Shown: positions 16,420 to 26,838, counted from the stretch's first letter. The stretch is 64,000 bases of DNA from Peribacillus kribbensis DSM 17871 (GCF_000430765.1 NZ_KE387240.1:270213-334212), one strand, 5' to 3'. Program-made: numbers and translations. The notes: a model not told the origin generated them from the sequence alone.

Positions 16420-19284
16420 ATGACCAACAAAAAATCAATGGAATCAAATCCTTGGACAGGATTATCAGGACCCAATCTGGGCTATGTCTTGGAACAATAT
16501 GATCTATATATTGAAGATCCTGATTCTGTTGGTTCCGATCTTAAGGAATTATTCGAAACCTGGGGTTCACCTGAGGAAGCTGTTCAGCTTGAAAGCAATA
16601 CAGCCCAAAGACTGCCTGCAGCCCGCACTGGGACAGCAGGAGTGCCGTTCAGCTCAGATATGATGAAAAAAGTGATGTCGGCTGTGAAGCTGGTGGAGAA
16701 TATCCGTGCCTATGGACATCTGGCAGCGAATATTTATCCATTAAATGAAGTTCCTAAAGAAAATGATGTTATTAAATTATCGAACTATGATTTGAAGGAA
16801 GATGATTTAAAAACGATCCCGGCAGAACTGCTGAGTCCTTACCTGCCGTCTAACATTAAAGATGGTCTTAGCGCCGTGCAGTATTTAAAAGAAGCTTATT
16901 CTAAAACAATTGCCTTCCAGTTCCATCATGTTAACGATCTGGAAGAAAAGTATTGGCTGAATGAAATGGTTGAGTCCGGGGAAATCTTCCACGAGCTCAA
17001 CAATGAAGAAAAAGTAGGATTATTCAAAAGGCTCACCGAAGTCGACAGCTTTGAAAAATTCCTGCATAAGACCTTTGTCGGGCAAAAGCGTTTCTCCATT
17101 GAAGGCCTTGACACTTTAGTGCCCGTTCTGGATCAGATCATAGCAGAAGCAGTCCAGTCCGGCACAGAAAGCATCAATATTGCGATGGCCCACAGGGGAA
17201 GGCTGAGCGTACTTGCCCACGTTTTAGGAAAGCCGTATGAAATCATTTTCTCGGAATTCCAGCATGCGCCGAATAAGGACCTTGTACCTTCAGAAGGATC
17301 CATCGGCATTAACTTCGGCTGGACCGGGGACGTAAAATACCATCTGGGGGCTGACCGCCAGATCAAAGAAGAAAGCACGGTTAAAGCAAGGATTACCCTT
17401 GCAAATAACCCGAGCCACCTTGAATTTGCGGGTTCAATTGTGGAAGGTTTCACAAGGGCTGCACAGGATGATCGTTCTAATCCCGGCTACCCGGAACAGG
17501 ATGATGAAAAATCCCTTGCCATCATTATTCATGGAGACGCAGCTTTCCCAGGGGAAGGTATCGTTGCAGAGACTCTTAACCTTAGCGGTTTAAAGGGCTA
17601 TAAAACAGGTGGATCTGTTCATATTATCACAAACAATATGATTGGCTTCACTACTGAAAGTGAAGATTCCCGTTCTACCAGATATGCCAGCGATCTTGCC
17701 AAAGGATACGAAATTCCGATTGTGCATGTAAATGCCGATGACCCGGAGGCATGCATTGCCGCGGTGGAGTTAGCATACCTGTACCGCAAGAAATTCAAAA
17801 AAGATTTCTTAATCGATTTGATCGGTTACAGACGCTTCGGCCACAATGAGATGGATGAGCCATTAGTAACAAATCCGCTTATGTACAACCTGATTCATAA
17901 GCATCCAACCATCGTTGAATTATACGGAAATAAGCTCGTTCAAACGGGTGCTGCAGATGCAGAAAAACTTTCATCCATCCAGGAAGGAACAGAGTCAAGG
18001 CTTAAAGAAGCATATGATAAGGTAGATACAAAGAATAAGAAAGATGCTTCGCCTGAAATGGACCCTCCAGAAACAGTAGAGCACGGACTGCCAAAGCTTG
18101 ATACATCCGTTGAACTTAAAACTCTGCAAAAAATTAATGATGAGCTGGTGAAATGGCCAGAAAACTTTAAAGTGATGAAAAAATTGGAGAGAATCCTTAA
18201 GCGCAGACTTGACGCGTTCAAAGACAACGGCAGGATTGACTGGGCCCAGGCAGAAACACTGGCCTTCGCAAGCATTCTTGCAGACGGAACCCCAGTCCGT
18301 TTGACCGGCCAGGATTCTGAACGGGGAACTTTTGCGCACCGTCATTTGGTTCTTCATGATTATGAAAGCGGAAGCAAGCATTCTCCGCTTCATACATTAA
18401 GTCTGGCTCAAGCATCTTTTGATATCCGTAACAGTCCGCTGACTGAAACAGCGGTTTTAGGATTTGAGTACGGATACAATATCTACTCACCTGAAACACT
18501 CGTTCTTTGGGAAGCGCAATATGGCGACTTTGCCAATGTTGCCCAGGTGATTTTTGACCAGTTTATTTCTGCAGGAAGGGCCAAATGGGGCCAAAAGTCA
18601 GGTCTCGTAATGCTTCTGCCTCACGGTTATGAAGGCCAGGGGCCTGAGCACTCGAGCGGCAGGCTCGAGAGATTCCTGCAGCTGGCAGCGGAAAATAACT
18701 GGACCGTTGCCAATTTATCGTCAGCAGCCCAATATTTCCATATCCTAAGAAGGCAGGCAGCCATTCTTAAAATGGAAGAGGTTCGTCCGCTTGTGATCAT
18801 GGCTCCAAAGAGCCTGCTTCGCAATCCGCTGACATCCTCTGAACCAAAAGATTTTGCAGAAGGTTCCTTTAAAGCATTCATCCCAGAGGAGCTGCTTGGT
18901 CAAAATCCTGAAGCTGTAGAGCGGATTACCTTCAGTACAGGCAAAATAGCAATCGACATTGCGGAAAGCCTGAAGGACAAAGAAGGAATGGACTGGCTGC
19001 ATGCCGTAAGGCTTGAAGAAATCTATCCATTCCCATTTGAGGAAATACAGGAATTCCTGGGAAGATTCCCTAATCTTAAGGAAATTCTTTGGACACAGGA
19101 AGAGCCTAAAAATATGGGGGCATGGAACTTTGTTGAGCCGCGCCTTGCTACTGCTGCTCCTGCGGGAGCCAAGGTTTCTTATAACGGGCGCAAACGCCGT
19201 TCAAGTCCGGCAGAGGGCGACCCGAATGTTCACAAGAAAGAACAGCAGAGGATCATTGACACAGCACTTACACAATCCAAATAA
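16420..19284 (+). CDS. odhA: 2-oxoglutarate dehydrogenase E1 component (954 aa)
   Basis: OdhA is the thiamine-diphosphate decarboxylase of the TCA-cycle 2-oxoglutarate dehydrogenase complex. It transfers the succinyl unit to the lipoyl arm of OdhB. Visible marks are the N-terminal [17 protein letters not shown] region, [20 protein letters not shown], the TPP-binding [10 protein letters not shown] and NNMIGFTT, and the C-terminal transketolase-like half with [17 protein letters not shown]. Length matches the Bacillus OdhA class. GGGGG precedes the start. It is followed by odhB 61 nt later. Confidence 0.96.
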   Translation: MTNKKSMESNPWTGLSGPNLGYVLEQYDLYIEDPDSVGSDLKELFETWGSPEEAVQLESNTAQRLPAARTGTAGVPFSSDMMKKVMSAVKLVENIRAYGHLAANIYPLNEVPKENDVIKLSNYDLKEDDLKTIPAELLSPYLPSNIKDGLSAVQYLKEAYSKTIAFQFHHVNDLEEKYWLNEMVESGEIFHELNNEEKVGLFKRLTEVDSFEKFLHKTFVGQKRFSIEGLDTLVPVLDQIIAEAVQSGTESINIAMAHRGRLSVLAHVLGKPYEIIFSEFQHAPNKDLVPSEGSIGINFGWTGDVKYHLGADRQIKEESTVKARITLANNPSHLEFAGSIVEGFTRAAQDDRSNPGYPEQDDEKSLAIIIHGDAAFPGEGIVAETLNLSGLKGYKTGGSVHIITNNMIGFTTESEDSRSTRYASDLAKGYEIPIVHVNADDPEACIAAVELAYLYRKKFKKDFLIDLIGYRRFGHNEMDEPLVTNPLMYNLIHKHPTIVELYGNKLVQTGAADAEKLSSIQEGTESRLKEAYDKVDTKNKKDASPEMDPPETVEHGLPKLDTSVELKTLQKINDELVKWPENFKVMKKLERILKRRLDAFKDNGRIDWAQAETLAFASILADGTPVRLTGQDSERGTFAHRHLVLHDYESGSKHSPLHTLSLAQASFDIRNSPLTETAVLGFEYGYNIYSPETLVLWEAQYGDFANVAQVIFDQFISAGRAKWGQKSGLVMLLPHGYEGQGPEHSSGRLERFLQLAAENNWTVANLSSAAQYFHILRRQAAILKMEEVRPLVIMAPKSLLRNPLTSSEPKDFAEGSFKAFIPEELLGQNPEAVERITFSTGKIAIDIAESLKDKEGMDWLHAVRLEEIYPFPFEEIQEFLGRFPNLKEILWTQEEPKNMGAWNFVEPRLATAAPAGAKVSYNGRKRRSSPAEGDPNVHKKEQQRIIDTALTQSK

Positions 19285-19345
19285 TCTGGTAATAGCAGAT
19301 TCATAAAATGAATGATTTTAATCAGCATTAAAGGGGAGAATATTC

Positions 19346-20614
19346 ATGGCCGAGATTATCGTTCCAGAACTTGCAGAATCTATTTCAGAGGGCACGATCG
19401 CCCAATGGCTGAAACAGCCTGGAGAACAGGTTCAAAAGGGAGAATACATCGTTGAACTTGAAACAGACAAAGTAAATGTAGAAATCATTTCTGATTTTGA
19501 TGGAGTTTTGTCCCAGCAGCTTTTTGAAGAGGGAGATACCGTTAAAGTTGGAGAAGTGATTGCAGTCGTGGGTGAGGGAGGAGAAGCCCCTGCACCTGCA
19601 GCAGAAAAAGCAGCTCCTGCACCTGTTTCTGCTGAACCGGCTGCAGAGCAGAAGACTGAGCCAGTGGTACAAAATGAACTGGAAGAAACACCTGGCAAGC
19701 ATAAGGCGATTGCCTCTCCGGCAGCAAGAAAGCTTGCCCGTGAAAAAGGAATCAGTCTTGATTCAGTTCCTACTGTCGATCCTCTTGGCAGAGTGAGAGT
19801 TCAGGATGTGGCTTCCTATGACGGCAGCAGCCAGACAGAAGCAAAGTCAGCAGCTTCAGCGCCGGCTCCAAAAGCTCAAGCTGCGGCACAGCCTCCCCAG
19901 GAAAACCCAGCAAAGCCGGTTGAACGCGAAAAAATGTCCCGCCGCAGACAAACCATCGCTAAACGCCTGGTTGAGGTACAGCACACGGCAGCCATGCTGA
20001 CTACCTTTAATGAGGTGGATATGACCGCGATCATGGACTTGAGAAAGCGCAGAAAGGATTCTTTCCTAAAGAACAACGATGTTAAGCTGGGCTTCATGTC
20101 GTTCTTTACAAAAGCAGTCGTGGGCGCATTAAAACAATTCCCTCTTTTGAATGCCGAGATTCAAGGGGATGAGCTGGTTATCAAGAAATTTTATGATATT
20201 GGAATTGCAGTTTCGGCTGATGATGGATTAGTAGTACCTGTTGTCAGAGATGCCGATAAAATGACATTCGGTGAGATTGAAAAAGAAATCGGCAATCTTG
20301 CGAATAAAGCCAGAACCAAGAAGCTGGCTGTATCTGATCTGACTGGCGGAACGTTCACGATTACTAATGGCGGAACATTTGGTTCCCTTCTTTCTACACC
20401 TATTCTGAATGCTCCTCAAGTAGGTATCCTGGGAATGCATAAGATTCAGGTAAGGCCAGTGGCCATTGATAATGAAACAATTGAAAACCGCCCAATGATG
20501 TATCTGGCATTATCTTACGATCACAGGATCGTTGATGGTAAAGAAGCCGTAAGCTTCCTGGTGAAAGTGAAAGACCTTCTGGAAGATCCAGAATCTCTTC
20601 TTTTAGAAGGCTGA
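19346..20614 (+). CDS. odhB: 2-oxoglutarate dehydrogenase E2, dihydrolipoamide succinyltransferase (422 aa)
   Basis: Domains in order: one lipoyl domain (1-78) with the lipoylated lysine in ETDKVNVE; an Ala/Pro-rich linker; a peripheral subunit-binding domain (about 125-160, [13 protein letters not shown]); a second flexible linker; and the catalytic acyltransferase core (about 195-422) with the His-Asp pair in [12 protein letters not shown]. It forms the core of the complex with OdhA and a lipoamide dehydrogenase encoded elsewhere. AAAGGGGAG precedes the start. Confidence 0.97.
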   Translation: MAEIIVPELAESISEGTIAQWLKQPGEQVQKGEYIVELETDKVNVEIISDFDGVLSQQLFEEGDTVKVGEVIAVVGEGGEAPAPAAEKAAPAPVSAEPAAEQKTEPVVQNELEETPGKHKAIASPAARKLAREKGISLDSVPTVDPLGRVRVQDVASYDGSSQTEAKSAASAPAPKAQAAAQPPQENPAKPVEREKMSRRRQTIAKRLVEVQHTAAMLTTFNEVDMTAIMDLRKRRKDSFLKNNDVKLGFMSFFTKAVVGALKQFPLLNAEIQGDELVIKKFYDIGIAVSADDGLVVPVVRDADKMTFGEIEKEIGNLANKARTKKLAVSDLTGGTFTITNGGTFGSLLSTPILNAPQVGILGMHKIQVRPVAIDNETIENRPMMYLALSYDHRIVDGKEAVSFLVKVKDLLEDPESLLLEG

Positions 20615-20620
20615 TTGATA

Positions 20621-20668
20621 AAAAATAGCCTGGCAATCCGCTGCTAGCGGACTGTCGGGCTATTTTTG
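20621..20668 (+). terminator. Terminator of odhAB
   Basis: AAAAATAGCC pairs with GGCTATTTTT, with an inner TCCGCT/AGCGGA helix, 7 nt after the odhB stop. Confidence 0.85.
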
Positions 20669-20798
20669 TCTCTTTATAAAAAACTGCAAAGTAATTAGAA
20701 TATTATGGTAAAGTAATAGTAAAGTTCTCTCTGTATATGAAAGCATGTAAACCGGAGGAGAACAGGAGTACCATTACATATTGTAGAGGATGGATGTT

Positions 20799-21731
20799 AT
20801 GGACAAGCTTTTGAGTCTTAAACAGAATATTGAAAAGGTTCTAGTAGGAAAGGGAGAAGTTATTGATTTAATCCTCCAATCCCTCCTTGCCGGAGGACAT
20901 GTGCTATTAGAGGATGTTCCCGGAACTGGAAAAACGGTACTGGCGAAGTCAGCAGCGAAGAGCATCGGTGGTTCATTCTCCAGGATCCAGTTTACTCCGG
21001 ATGTCCTTCCTGGCGATGTGACAGGCATTGAATATTATAATCCCAAGACGAACCAATTCGAAACAAGGATTGGTCCCATCCAAGCCAATATCTTACTTGC
21101 CGATGAAATCAACAGGGCAATGCCAAGAACGCAGTCCAGCCTTTTGGAAGCGATGGAAGAAAGGCAGATAACAATTGAGAAACAAACCTATCCGCTTCCT
21201 GAACCTTTTATTGTAATTGCTACCCAGAATCCGATTGAGTCCCAGGGCACCTTTCCTCTTCCGGAGGCACAGCTTGACCGCTTTCTGATGTGCATCCCGA
21301 TGGGATATCCATCCTTTGAGGAAGAGAAAATCATCATGAGGAAATTTAGGAATGCCCAGCCCCTCGATGAGCTGGTATCCTGCATAAACACAGAGGAACT
21401 GCTGGAACTGCAGGAAAAAACAAAGAATGTTCACCTTTCAGAAGCAATCGAGGATTATATCCTCCACCTGGTTTCTGCCACAAGAAACCATAGCTGGATC
21501 GGCCAGGGAATGAGCCCCCGTGCCACATTGGGCTTCATGAGGAGTGTGCAGGCACGCTCGATTCTGAAAGGAATGGATTATTGTACCCCTGAGGATGTCA
21601 GCTTTACTTTCCCATATATCGCCCGTCACAGGATTGCTTTGTCTCTGGAAGGCTCACTTAGAACCACTCCTTCAGAAGTTATCGAGGAAATATTAAAAGA
21701 AGTAGATGCCCCCGTGGAGCTTCTCAAATGA
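20799..21731 (+). CDS. MoxR-family AAA+ ATPase (310 aa)
   Basis: MoxR ATPases act as chaperones, usually with a DUF58 (often VWA-like) partner encoded next door, as here. Walker A is DVPGTGKTVLAKS near residue 40, Walker B is LLADEINRAMPRTQSSLLEAMEE, and the sensor region follows in IATQNPIESQGTFPLPEAQLDRF. The start at 20799 is chosen because AGAGGA at 20785-20790 spaces well to it and overlaps the earlier ATG at 20790. It matches B. subtilis YeaC. It overlaps the next gene by 4 nt. Confidence 0.92.
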   Translation: MDKLLSLKQNIEKVLVGKGEVIDLILQSLLAGGHVLLEDVPGTGKTVLAKSAAKSIGGSFSRIQFTPDVLPGDVTGIEYYNPKTNQFETRIGPIQANILLADEINRAMPRTQSSLLEAMEERQITIEKQTYPLPEPFIVIATQNPIESQGTFPLPEAQLDRFLMCIPMGYPSFEEEKIIMRKFRNAQPLDELVSCINTEELLELQEKTKNVHLSEAIEDYILHLVSATRNHSWIGQGMSPRATLGFMRSVQARSILKGMDYCTPEDVSFTFPYIARHRIALSLEGSLRTTPSEVIEEILKEVDAPVELLK

Positions 21732-22885
21732 AACAGCAGCCTGAAATCCAAACGGTTTACCCCTTTCAGGCTGGATTCATTGCGGCAACAGTTCCTATAA
21801 CTCTTTCAGTCATTTGGCTGTTTCCATCTCCACCAATCCTTTTTATTTTGACGTGCTATTACTTATACGCTGCAGTTCTTAAACTTTATAATAATAGGAT
21901 TATGAGAAGTGTTGAGATGTGCTATGAAAGCCGAAGTGTACGGTTATTTCCTGGAGAAGAAACACAGATAAGAGTGGGAATTGTCAATAAGGGAAAATTT
22001 CCGGTTTCCCAGGCCAAGCTGAATCTTTCGCTTGACCGTAATCTTATACTCTCAGAGGATCAAAAGACCGCCAACGATCTTAATCTAATTTCCCGTTACA
22101 TGATCCTTCCACAATGTAAAACTGTATACTGGGAAGGCTCCGTAATCCCCCAAAAAAGAGGCATTTACTATATGGAAAATGTGGAATTAATCCTTTATGA
22201 CTTGTTTAACTCATCCTCGATTCATTTTCCAGCGATCAAGCGCCTTAAACATGAAATCCTGGTATATCCAATGTTCAAGCCGGTTGCCGGGGTTGAGGAA
22301 CTTTATAAAATGGCGCAGGGAAATTCGGCTGCAGGGTATTCTCTTTTCAGAGATGAACTATCCATCTCGGGCATTAAGGCATATGAAGGTGAAGGATTCC
22401 GGCAGATCCACTGGAAAGCTTCAGCCAGGAGCGGACAGATGGCTGCAAAGAGGTATCAGCCGGTTGTCCAAAAAGGGGTGACACTCTGCCTGTACCTTAC
22501 GGCTGAAAAAGCCTTTTACTTCCATACGCATATCGAAGAGTTTATTTCATATGCAGCTTATCTCTGCAGATACTTTACCGAAAGAAAAATGCCCTATGAA
22601 TTGTTTATAAATCTCAATGGACAGAATGAGCCAGTCCATATGTATTTAAATGAAGGTGAGGAGCACTTTGCTGGATGCCTTGAGTCTCTGTCCCTCATCA
22701 ATGAGGAACGCCGATTGTTAACCAAGGAATATTTCAACGAATATATCCAAACAAAGAGGGCTTCAGATAATATGACGGTTTGGATTGGAGAAAAGGAAGG
22801 AAACTTGCAAAAGGGAAGCAGCAAGGTTGTGAATAAAGACGGTGTAATCCAGGAAGGAGAAAAGCGTGTTCTCTCTATTAGCTGA
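21728..22885 (+). CDS. DUF58 membrane protein, YeaD type (385 aa)
   Basis: It has two adjacent N-terminal membrane segments (about residues 15-50). An extracytoplasmic-looking beta domain follows, then the DUF58 signature EGDSFRQIHW-type motif, here EGEGFRQIHWKASARSGQM near residues 220-238. Such proteins are paired with MoxR ATPases and their exact role is unsettled. ATGA overlap with the ATPase gene and a 20-nt overlap with the next gene show one operon. Confidence 0.88.
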   Translation: MKQQPEIQTVYPFQAGFIAATVPITLSVIWLFPSPPILFILTCYYLYAAVLKLYNNRIMRSVEMCYESRSVRLFPGEETQIRVGIVNKGKFPVSQAKLNLSLDRNLILSEDQKTANDLNLISRYMILPQCKTVYWEGSVIPQKRGIYYMENVELILYDLFNSSSIHFPAIKRLKHEILVYPMFKPVAGVEELYKMAQGNSAAGYSLFRDELSISGIKAYEGEGFRQIHWKASARSGQMAAKRYQPVVQKGVTLCLYLTAEKAFYFHTHIEEFISYAAYLCRYFTERKMPYELFINLNGQNEPVHMYLNEGEEHFAGCLESLSLINEERRLLTKEYFNEYIQTKRASDNMTVWIGEKEGNLQKGSSKVVNKDGVIQEGEKRVLSIS

Positions 22886-23816
22886 TCTTGCGGTACAGTT
22901 CATTTCGTTTTTTGTTTTATTTAATACGGATAATGTCCTGTGGTTTGCAGGCATCATAACCGGGTATTACCTTATATCTATTTTTTTGCTTAAAAAAGTG
23001 CCGAATCTCGTGTTTTACTGCCTGTTATTCTTGGGAACCTCCTACTTTAGAATGAGGATTCCAACTCTTCCTGAATTTCTTCTTCTGGGTCTCGTCATCA
23101 TAGTCCACATTTTATATACGAGCAAAACCAGACGAATTGGCATGCATCGTGTAATGGGTGTGCTGGGGGTAGGTGCAGCCGGACTTGCGGGAGTGTATTG
23201 CCTCCCATTTATTTTAGGTATCCTCAAAGGTATCCTCCACTTAGCCGCCTTAGGTATAGGATACATGATCGCAAGGCCGCTCGCGTATTTATTCAGTCTC
23301 ATCCACCTATCCGACCCAAAAGGGGCAGAAGAAAGAATAAAGAAGGTGTTTGGAAGGAAGCCTCCTGAGGTAACGGATTATACAGGCTCCGATGGAAACC
23401 AGATCTTTTACTATATTATAGGTATTCTCTTTGCCGCTCTTATTTTATTTATTGTCTATAAAATTGGTAAGAAGAGAAGTATGCTTAAGGGACTCTCTTT
23501 AAACATGGGAGATGTGAAGATCCAAGAGTTTGCAGGAACCGGGTTTGTCAAGACTCAGCGGCCTCCTCAGGATCCCATCAGAAAATGTGTGTTTACCTGG
23601 GAAAAGAAGCTTAAAGGAACAAAAAGCCGGAATAGCGGAGAATCTTTTGCCCAGTGGATTTCAAGAATCTGTGAAGGAAGCGAAGAGAAAATCGATCAAG
23701 AGTTTTTGATAGCAGCCTACAGTACCGTCCGATATCATGAAAAAATGGCCGATCAGGCCATGATAAAGGAATTCAGGCAGGAGATGAAGAAACTCGCTCA
23801 TTTGAAACAGGCATAA
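22866..23816 (+). CDS. Membrane protein of the MoxR/DUF58 operon (316 aa)
   Basis: Starts at GTG 22866 behind GGAAGGAGA. It has four or five hydrophobic segments in the first 140 residues, a loop with KKVFGRKPPEVTDYTGSDG, another segment near 180-200, and a soluble C-terminal domain of about 110 residues ending in charged helices. In many Bacilli the third gene here encodes a transglutaminase-like protein (YebA). No catalytic Cys-His-Asp set is seen in this one. The C-terminal part could be DUF4129-like, which I infer only from position and size. Confidence 0.7.
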   Translation: MFSLLADLAVQFISFFVLFNTDNVLWFAGIITGYYLISIFLLKKVPNLVFYCLLFLGTSYFRMRIPTLPEFLLLGLVIIVHILYTSKTRRIGMHRVMGVLGVGAAGLAGVYCLPFILGILKGILHLAALGIGYMIARPLAYLFSLIHLSDPKGAEERIKKVFGRKPPEVTDYTGSDGNQIFYYIIGILFAALILFIVYKIGKKRSMLKGLSLNMGDVKIQEFAGTGFVKTQRPPQDPIRKCVFTWEKKLKGTKSRNSGESFAQWISRICEGSEEKIDQEFLIAAYSTVRYHEKMADQAMIKEFRQEMKKLAHLKQA

Positions 23817-23870
23817 CTGCCTTTTCTACAATCATTTTTATATCATCCAATCTAAAAGGAGGACTAAGTT

Positions 23871-24275
23871 TTGCTAAAGAAATGCTCTTTAAATACCGAT
23901 AGGCGTGACAGTATGATAGAGATTACCAGGGAAGTAAGGAAGTTTATCCGGGAACAGCGGGTAGAAAGAGGGGCCGTTGTCATTTACTGCCCGCATACAA
24001 CGGCTGGAATTACCATTAACGAAAATGCTGATCCCGATGTGAAGCAGGATTTGATCCGGCGATATGACGAATTGTACCCATGGACGAACAGTGCAGACCT
24101 CCATGAGGAAGGCAACACAGCGGCCCATTTAAAGGCAGTGGCTGTGGGAAGCTCTCAATATGTCATCATTGAGCAGGGGGATTTGCTTCTGGGGGTATGG
24201 CAGGGCATCTATTTTTGTGAATGGGACGGCCCAAGAACGAGAAATTATTATATCAAAATATTAAAAGAAGAATAG
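23871..24275 (+). CDS. YjbQ / UPF0047 family protein (134 aa)
   Basis: Starts at TTG 23871 behind AAAAGGAGGA at 8-nt spacing; the homologous N-terminus fits this start. The family hallmark is clear: CPHTTAGITINENAD, with a further conserved His in NTAAHLKA and the C-terminal GTWQGIYFCEWDGPR-like stretch. Some members show weak thiamine-phosphate synthase activity, but the true role is uncertain. It stands between the DUF58 operon and an acetyltransferase. Confidence 0.88.
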   Translation: MLKKCSLNTDRRDSMIEITREVRKFIREQRVERGAVVIYCPHTTAGITINENADPDVKQDLIRRYDELYPWTNSADLHEEGNTAAHLKAVAVGSSQYVIIEQGDLLLGVWQGIYFCEWDGPRTRNYYIKILKEE

Positions 24276-24284
24276 AGGTTTTGG

Positions 24285-24863
24285 ATGACAGTTTTGATAC
24301 AGGGAGAGAAAGTTATATTGAGGAGCCTGGAGGAGCTCGATGCCGAGGCACTCTGGAACTTAAAATATTCCGCAGCCAATCCTGAATGGAAGAGGTGGGA
24401 TGCTCCCTATTGGCCATTGCAGCATGTAGAATTGGCTGCCTTCAGGGAGCAGCTGGCGGAGAGAAGGAAGCTGGACAGTCAGCATTCAGCAGAATCCCAG
24501 CTCCTCATCACTGTGGAAGGTAAAATCATCGGTTCTATTGTTTTCTATTGGGAGGATGAAGCCACAAGATGGCTGGAAGTTGGCATCACCATTTTCTCCA
24601 GTAAATATTGGAACGGCGGATATGGAACAGAAGCCCTGATATTATTTACAGGATATTTATTCCGCCATCTCCAAATCGAAAGAGTAGGCCTGACAAGCTG
24701 GTCTGGCAACAAAGGAATGATTAGATGTGCAGAAAAAGCCGGGATGATTCTGGAAGGCAGGATGCGGAAGTGCCGCTATTTTAACGGCACGTATTATGAT
24801 TCCCTCCGCATGGGGATTCTTCGGGAAGAATGGGGAAATACCATGGCTGAAAGGAAGATTTAA
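24285..24863 (+). CDS. GNAT-family N-acetyltransferase, RimJ/RimL-like (192 aa)
   Basis: The N-terminal LRSLEELDAEALW strand-helix, the WLEVGITIFSSKYWNGGYGTEA acetyl-CoA loop region and the C-terminal GLTSWSGNKGMIRCAEKAGM stretch are typical of GNAT enzymes acting on amino groups. Substrate cannot be told. Start follows GAGG at 8-nt spacing and lies 9 nt after the YjbQ stop, suggesting co-transcription. Confidence 0.85.
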   Translation: MTVLIQGEKVILRSLEELDAEALWNLKYSAANPEWKRWDAPYWPLQHVELAAFREQLAERRKLDSQHSAESQLLITVEGKIIGSIVFYWEDEATRWLEVGITIFSSKYWNGGYGTEALILFTGYLFRHLQIERVGLTSWSGNKGMIRCAEKAGMILEGRMRKCRYFNGTYYDSLRMGILREEWGNTMAERKI

Positions 24864-24983
24864 CTGCTGGAAGAAAGAGGAATGCGCGGACCGCCGCCTT
24901 GGAGCTTTTCTCCCCATGCCTTGAAAAAAATAAAGGGACAGGTTAGTTCCCGGAAACTTTTCACAGATATAAAAAAAACATAG

Positions 24984-25034
24984 AAAAAAGCTGTCTGGAA
25001 AGGGATTTTCTCCTTTTAATAGACAGCTTTTTTT
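24984..25034. terminator. Bidirectional terminator between the acetyltransferase and tnrA-like genes
   Basis: AAAAAAGCTGTCT pairs with AGACAGCTTTTTTT, with an inner GGAAAGG/CCTTTT pairing. T-tracts on both strands suit the convergent genes on each side. Confidence 0.85.
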
Positions 25035-25093
25035 GGTGAGCAGGCTGGAAAGAGCACTATTACTGAGAAAATCCACTCCAGCAGCAAAGAGAA

Positions 25094-25375
25094 CTACAAT
25101 GAAGGACGGAGAGCATCGCGTCTGCGCATCTCCTTTTTAATTTCATTCGTCCATACCCCGTCTTCGATATGGTTGGCAATTTCTATAAGTTCTTCTATGT
25201 CATTAAAAGAGTATTTCCTTATTCCACTCTGTGATCTTAAAGGGAAGATGAGTTTCCTTTCTTCATAATACCGAATCTGTCTCTCTGATAAACCGGTTAA
25301 CTCGCTGACGGTTCCTATAGTGATGACTTTCTTATCCTTAAAGGTTGAATCATTCCAGCTCAAATCTTTCACCAC
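25094..25375 (-). CDS. tnrA: TnrA-like MerR-family nitrogen regulator with short tail (93 aa)
   Basis: TnrA is the nitrogen-limitation regulator of Bacillus. The helix-turn-helix region is almost that of B. subtilis TnrA: IGTVSELTGLSERQIRYYEERKLI and RKYSFNDIEELIEIAN, then EDGVWTNEIKKEMRR. It ends at DALRPSL, about 20 residues before the end of the 110-aa B. subtilis protein. That missing C-terminal tail is where feedback-inhibited glutamine synthetase binds. I read past the stop in all three frames and found no lost tail. A GlnR-like identity is possible but GlnR is longer still. It is divergent from the liv operon. Confidence 0.78.
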   Translation of the reverse strand: MVKDLSWNDSTFKDKKVITIGTVSELTGLSERQIRYYEERKLIFPLRSQSGIRKYSFNDIEELIEIANHIEDGVWTNEIKKEMRRRDALRPSL

Positions 25376-25498
25376 CTGTTTAACGTTAGAGAGTTTTCAA
25401 TATTCCGTATATTAAAAGTTTATAAGGATGTCTTCTATTTATCAATAAAAGAAATAATGCATTTTCATATACAATTCGACAAACTTGCAAAAAAAGTA

Positions 25499-25550
25499 TG
25501 TAAGAAATCCTTACATAATTGCTGTACTGGCACATTGTTAAAATTATACT
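25499..25550 (+). promoter_or_regulatory. TnrA/GlnR box and activated promoter of the liv operon
   Basis: TGTAAGAAATCCTTACA (25499-25515) matches the TnrA consensus TGTNANAWWWTMTNACA at all but one position. A -10 hexamer TATACT lies at 25545-25550, with no good -35 (CTGTAC at 25522-25527). This puts the box centre about 50 nt upstream of the expected start near 25557, the geometry of TnrA-activated promoters in B. subtilis. The match is seen; activation is inferred. Confidence 0.7.
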
Positions 25551-25638
25551 TGAACAAACGTTAACGCGTTTTACAGATTGTAAAAAAGCTCGAAAAAGTA
25601 TTCAGAATATTTAGAAAAGGTTAGGGGGCCAAGGTTTT

Positions 25639-26838
25639 ATGAAAATGAGGAAGTCCATGTCATTACTTTTGAGCGGGTCGCTCGCGCTCACCATGTTAGC
25701 TGCATGCGGGAAAAGCTCGTCCGGTTCTTCAAGTGAAGGATCAAACGGTTCAAAGGTCATTAAGATTGCTACACAAACTCCGCTTTCAGGCGGCAGTGCC
25801 ACACTTGGCGAGGCCATCAAGCTGGGAGCACAAATGCAGCTTGACGAGCAGAAGGATAAATTTAAGAAGCTAGGATATGAATTGAAGCTTCAGCCCTATG
25901 ATGATCAGGGGGACCCGAAAAAAGGGGTAGCCAATGCACAGCTGATCGGTGCTGACAAACAGATATACGGAGTAGTTGGCCATTTGAATTCAGGAGTTGC
26001 CATTCCATCTTCTGAAATTTATGAAAAATACAAGATTCCAATGGTTTCACCTGCCAACACAGCGACGGAAGTGACGGACCGCAATTTGCAATCGGTAAAC
26101 AGGATTTGCGGCCGGGATGATTACCAGGGCCCTGCGGGAGCAGAATATGCCACTGGAAAACTTGGAGCAAAAAAGATCTTTGTCATCCAGGATAAAACGG
26201 CATATGGTACTGGATTAGCAGATGCCTTTAAAAAGTCTGCAGAAGAAAAAGGGGCAAAAATTGTCGGTTATGAAGGAATCACTGTAGGGGAAAAAGACTT
26301 CAACGGAGTCATTAACCAGGTGCTTTCCAAAAAGCCTGACCTTGTATTCTTTGGGGGATTATATTCTGAGGGCGGCCTGATTATCAAGCAGGCAAGGGAA
26401 AAAGGGATTGATGTTCCGTTTATGGGCGGAGACGGCCTTGACTCCTCTACCCTTGTTGAAATCGCAGGCAAGTCGGTTAAGAATGTATTTATCACTTCTG
26501 TTGCAGGCGATACCGAAGGAACAGAAACCGGTAAGAAATTCGCTGGAAACTATAAGAAGAAATTCAATAAAAACATCGAGTCCTACTCCGTCTATGGATA
26601 TGATTCCATGGGCGTAGTGTTGAAGGGACTTGAGGATGCGATTAAAGAAAACGGAAAGAAACAGCCTACCCGCGAGCAGGTTATGAAAGCTGTCAGAAAT
26701 CTAAAGGACTTCCAGGGTGCTGTTACGAAGGTAAGCTTTGACAGCAAGGGAGACAATGATTTTGCAAAGTTCTTCGTGTATAAGTTTGATGATGCAAAAT
26801 ATCCTCCAGTATTTGACGCAGAAATCCCGAAAAAATAA
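25639..26838 (+). CDS. livJ: Branched-chain amino-acid type ABC transporter, binding lipoprotein (399 aa)
   Basis: This is a periplasmic-binding-protein type I lipoprotein of the LivJ/LivK group. The signal peptide ends in the lipobox LAAC (lipid-modified cysteine about residue 24), followed by a Ser/Gly linker. Ligand-pocket regions look typical: TPLSGGSATLGEAIKLGAQM, GVVGHLNSGVAIPSSEIYEKY and VYGYDSMGVVLKG. It heads a five-gene operon encoding a complete HAAT-type importer. The true substrate could be branched-chain or other amino acids or amides; the nitrogen-control site upstream suggests a nitrogen source. Confidence 0.9.
   Translation: MKMRKSMSLLLSGSLALTMLAACGKSSSGSSSEGSNGSKVIKIATQTPLSGGSATLGEAIKLGAQMQLDEQKDKFKKLGYELKLQPYDDQGDPKKGVANAQLIGADKQIYGVVGHLNSGVAIPSSEIYEKYKIPMVSPANTATEVTDRNLQSVNRICGRDDYQGPAGAEYATGKLGAKKIFVIQDKTAYGTGLADAFKKSAEEKGAKIVGYEGITVGEKDFNGVINQVLSKKPDLVFFGGLYSEGGLIIKQAREKGIDVPFMGGDGLDSSTLVEIAGKSVKNVFITSVAGDTEGTETGKKFAGNYKKKFNKNIESYSVYGYDSMGVVLKGLEDAIKENGKKQPTREQVMKAVRNLKDFQGAVTKVSFDSKGDNDFAKFFVYKFDDAKYPPVFDAEIPKK

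Noticed and set aside
17133-17453. Minus-strand ORFs within odhA
   Set aside because: They lie wholly inside a conserved dehydrogenase gene and have no independent support.
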